A DNA stretch of 64,000 bases, from NCBI RefSeq assembly GCF_020360975.1, contig NW_025408667.1, positions 10,788,001-10,852,000 of the forward strand, written 5' to 3'. Under the pieces are notes generated by a model. That model was not told the origin of the DNA, did no database searches, and saw nothing but the letters and a program-made list of their open reading frames with translations. Positions 62,574-64,000 of this stretch are shown here, in pieces (position 1 is the first letter of the stretch; every line of letters starts with the position of its first letter). Position numbers and translations under genes: made by a program. This stretch comes from Hirsutella rhossiliensis. Its lineage: Eukaryota > Ascomycota > Sordariomycetes > Hypocreales > Ophiocordycipitaceae.

Positions 62574-63068
62574 TCATAAGCTACTAAAGCATACTAGTGT
62601 TTGTCCTTTCTGAGGCAACCTCTTCGCTTTGTCAGTCTGACTTGGCTCCTGTGACTCTTGGAGGAGCACTGCCGTCTTTTTTGCCATCGCCAGACCTATT
62701 GAAACGAAGGCGTTCTCCTCACCGCAGGCGGATATAGCTTCTCCTGAATCGGCAATCAGCGTTGGGACTTGTCTGCGAACAGGTCCACCCACGAGGTCAA
62801 TAGTAGCTGGGAAAGACGAATCGTTCGTAGAATTATAGTCATAGGTTTTAAGTTTTCGTCGCACAAGTATGTAGACGTCAGCATCATATCGACGGCTTAT
62901 TTGGTGGCATCTCTTCATAATACGTGACGTCGCCCTTGAAAAATTGTCCCATGTTCTGTCTCGCTTCGATGCCGGATTCATTCCCGATATTGTAGACCGT
63001 CTAGATTTCAGAGCTTTCGCCGCCGTCTTTTCATGGATAGCGGTCTTTAAAACCTTGCTCTGCAACAT
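62574..63068 (-). CDS. MADS-box-like small protein
   Basis: A single 164-residue frame from the ATG at 63068. Residues about 40-85 (RDRTWDNFSRATSRIMKRC, HQISRRYDADVYILVRRKLK, TYDYNS) resemble the MADS/SRF-type region of small fungal proteins: a basic helix region, then a DADVYILVRR strand. If so it would bind DNA in the nucleus. The N-terminus is basic (KTAAKALKSRRS); the C-terminus has no recognised domain. Similarity is at the level of pattern only, so other origins are possible. Confidence 0.5.
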   Translation of the reverse strand: MLQSKVLKTAIHEKTAAKALKSRRSTISGMNPASKRDRTWDNFSRATSRIMKRCHQISRRYDADVYILVRRKLKTYDYNSTNDSSFPATIDLVGGPVRRQVPTLIADSGEAISACGEENAFVSIGLAMAKKTAVLLQESQEPSQTDKAKRLPQKGQTLVCFSSL

Positions 63069-63389
63069 TAAGTAGCCATTTGCTGCTCAAGGTCGCCATG
63101 ATCTTGTCTATATGTCGGCTGTGCTCACTACCTAATGCCGTAGTACATACTGCCTGCTAAGATCTGCGTTTTTCAACACAGGTGATTTAAGCAAGTGGTC
63201 CGGGCATTACAGGCAACACAGCCAGAATAAGCCAATGGTACATACGCAGTAACATGAATCCTGCTCTTCTTCGAAGGTATGACTTCTCACCACACGACGG
63301 CTATGCACCATTTACGCTGCTTGCAGGGCTTGTCACACAACAAGAGGCACGGACAGTATGGATGACTGAGCAACGATCGGGAAGGAGAT

Positions 63390-63540
63390 CCTGTGAATCG
63401 GGCAACGAAAGACTCTTGATTCTCTATCTAAGTGATGGTGAAAAATTGGCTTCTTATACTTGTGATTTTGGGCTGAGTGGCGATGTTGCCACCCAGGCAG
63501 CATAGATGACGACGTCACCTAGAAGGTTCTGAATCCATCA
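63390..63540 (-). repeat. LTR-like remnant related to 30650-30853
   Basis: On the minus strand: GAACCTTCTAGGTGACGTCG, a GGGTGGCAACATCGCCAC hairpin, ATAAGAAGCC and GATAGAGAATCAAGAGTC. Ends not fixed. Confidence 0.4.
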
Positions 63541-63682
63541 CTAATATGGCATTACGAACTGCTTGCTGCCTGTTAGGCAGCACAGTGAATGAGCGTTCCG
63601 ATCTTGCCGCTGCTTGTTCATTCGCTATACCATAGTTACCCCACAGTTATGCAATGTCGGTACAGCTGGGTATAATTGTGAG

Positions 63683-63849
63683 GGTTTTGTCGGACAGTAG
63701 TGTCCCACACCTCGCACGCGACAGCGGTTGATCTTTGTGGCATCAGTCGCTTCTTGTTCTTTAGATAATTCTCATCAATTGACTAATGCCACAAAGATCA
63801 ACCGCTGTCACGTGCGAGGTGTGGGACACTGCTGTCTGACAAAAAGACC
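63683..63849. mobile_element. Hairpin (foldback) MITE-like element
   Basis: Two inverted arms of about 60 bp share TGTCCCACACCTCGCAC and GCGGTTGATCTTTGTGGCAT, with few mismatches and a centre of about 40 bp. No coding capacity. Confidence 0.7.
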
Positions 63850-63857
63850 AAGACAGA

Positions 63858-63895
63858 GCTGAAGAATATGTGCTTCGCGTATATTCTATCAGCTC
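63858..63895. other. Small hairpin
   Basis: AGCTGAAGAATAT pairs with ATATTCTATCAGCT across an 11-nt loop with one bulge. Function unknown. Confidence 0.4.
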
Positions 63896-64000
63896 ATCAT
63901 CCTGGGACTGTACTGTAGTCATTTTTACGATCATTAAGTCACTCAATAGCGACCGTACGTGCGGGAACCTGTCGCACGCCTAAAAAACTGGGGCACTGAT

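Overview
The window looks like a repeat-dense accessory region of a filamentous ascomycete (Pezizomycotina). The support is short spliceosomal introns (about 42-68 nt) with GTNNGT donors, CTAAC/CTGAC-like branch points and NAG acceptors, plus families typical of such fungi: DUF3435 recombinase-like proteins, a GLEYA-type secreted protein, an AA11-type LPMO and fungal Cryptons. Host-like genes are few. Most of the sequence is mobile DNA, often nested.

Layout. 1-10.8 kb: two direct copies of a four-exon DUF3435 gene (minus strand, exactly 8,299 bp apart). Between them lie an unknown three-exon gene, an unknown two-exon gene and a broken 5' piece of a P-type ATPase. 10.8-14 kb: pieces of Helitron helicases. 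14-15.6 kb: an intact GLEYA-type secreted protein gene, then a foldback element holding a truncated SINE. 17.5-24.1 kb: a very GC-rich Helitron. 24.5-29.4 kb: a second, less GC-rich Helitron in the same orientation. 29.6-33.7 kb: an inverted Helitron fragment, a hAT end, an LTR-like piece and a minus-strand Crypton. 34.0-36.85 kb: a MULE with 62-bp identical terminal inverted repeats and an uninterrupted transposase. 36.9-39.6 kb: a truncated LPMO joined to a Tc1/mariner fragment, then an intact three-exon secreted zinc metalloprotease. 40.0-42.5 kb: hAT fragment, SINE with target-site duplication (TSD), TIR element, second SINE. 42.6-45 kb: pogo-like transposase. 45.0-50.1 kb: complete Ty1/Copia element with near-identical LTRs, a 5-bp TSD and an initiator-tRNA-type primer site. 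50.2-51.4 kb: 3' end of a non-LTR retrotransposon abutting a pogo fragment. 51.4-54.2 kb: plus-strand copy of the Crypton. 54.2-57.3 kb: a different, decayed Crypton. 57.7-61.5 kb: solo LTR and a second MULE, both inserted into a chromodomain-like gene. 62.6-63.9 kb: a small MADS-like gene, LTR remnant and hairpin element.

Three points matter most. (1) Nearly every frame break that I could place, in seven unrelated elements, is repaired by adding one base, usually in a short homopolymer, while nonsense substitutions are scarce. Either deletion-biased decay or systematic indel errors in the assembly explains this, so the pseudogene labels are provisional. (2) The two Cryptons share the same four frame breaks but have four different flanks. 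(3) The tRNA-derived SINE copies share their 3' tail with the 3' end of the LINE in the same window, a likely SINE-LINE mobilisation pair.

I found no rRNA or canonical tRNA genes, no CRISPR array and no clear RIP signature.
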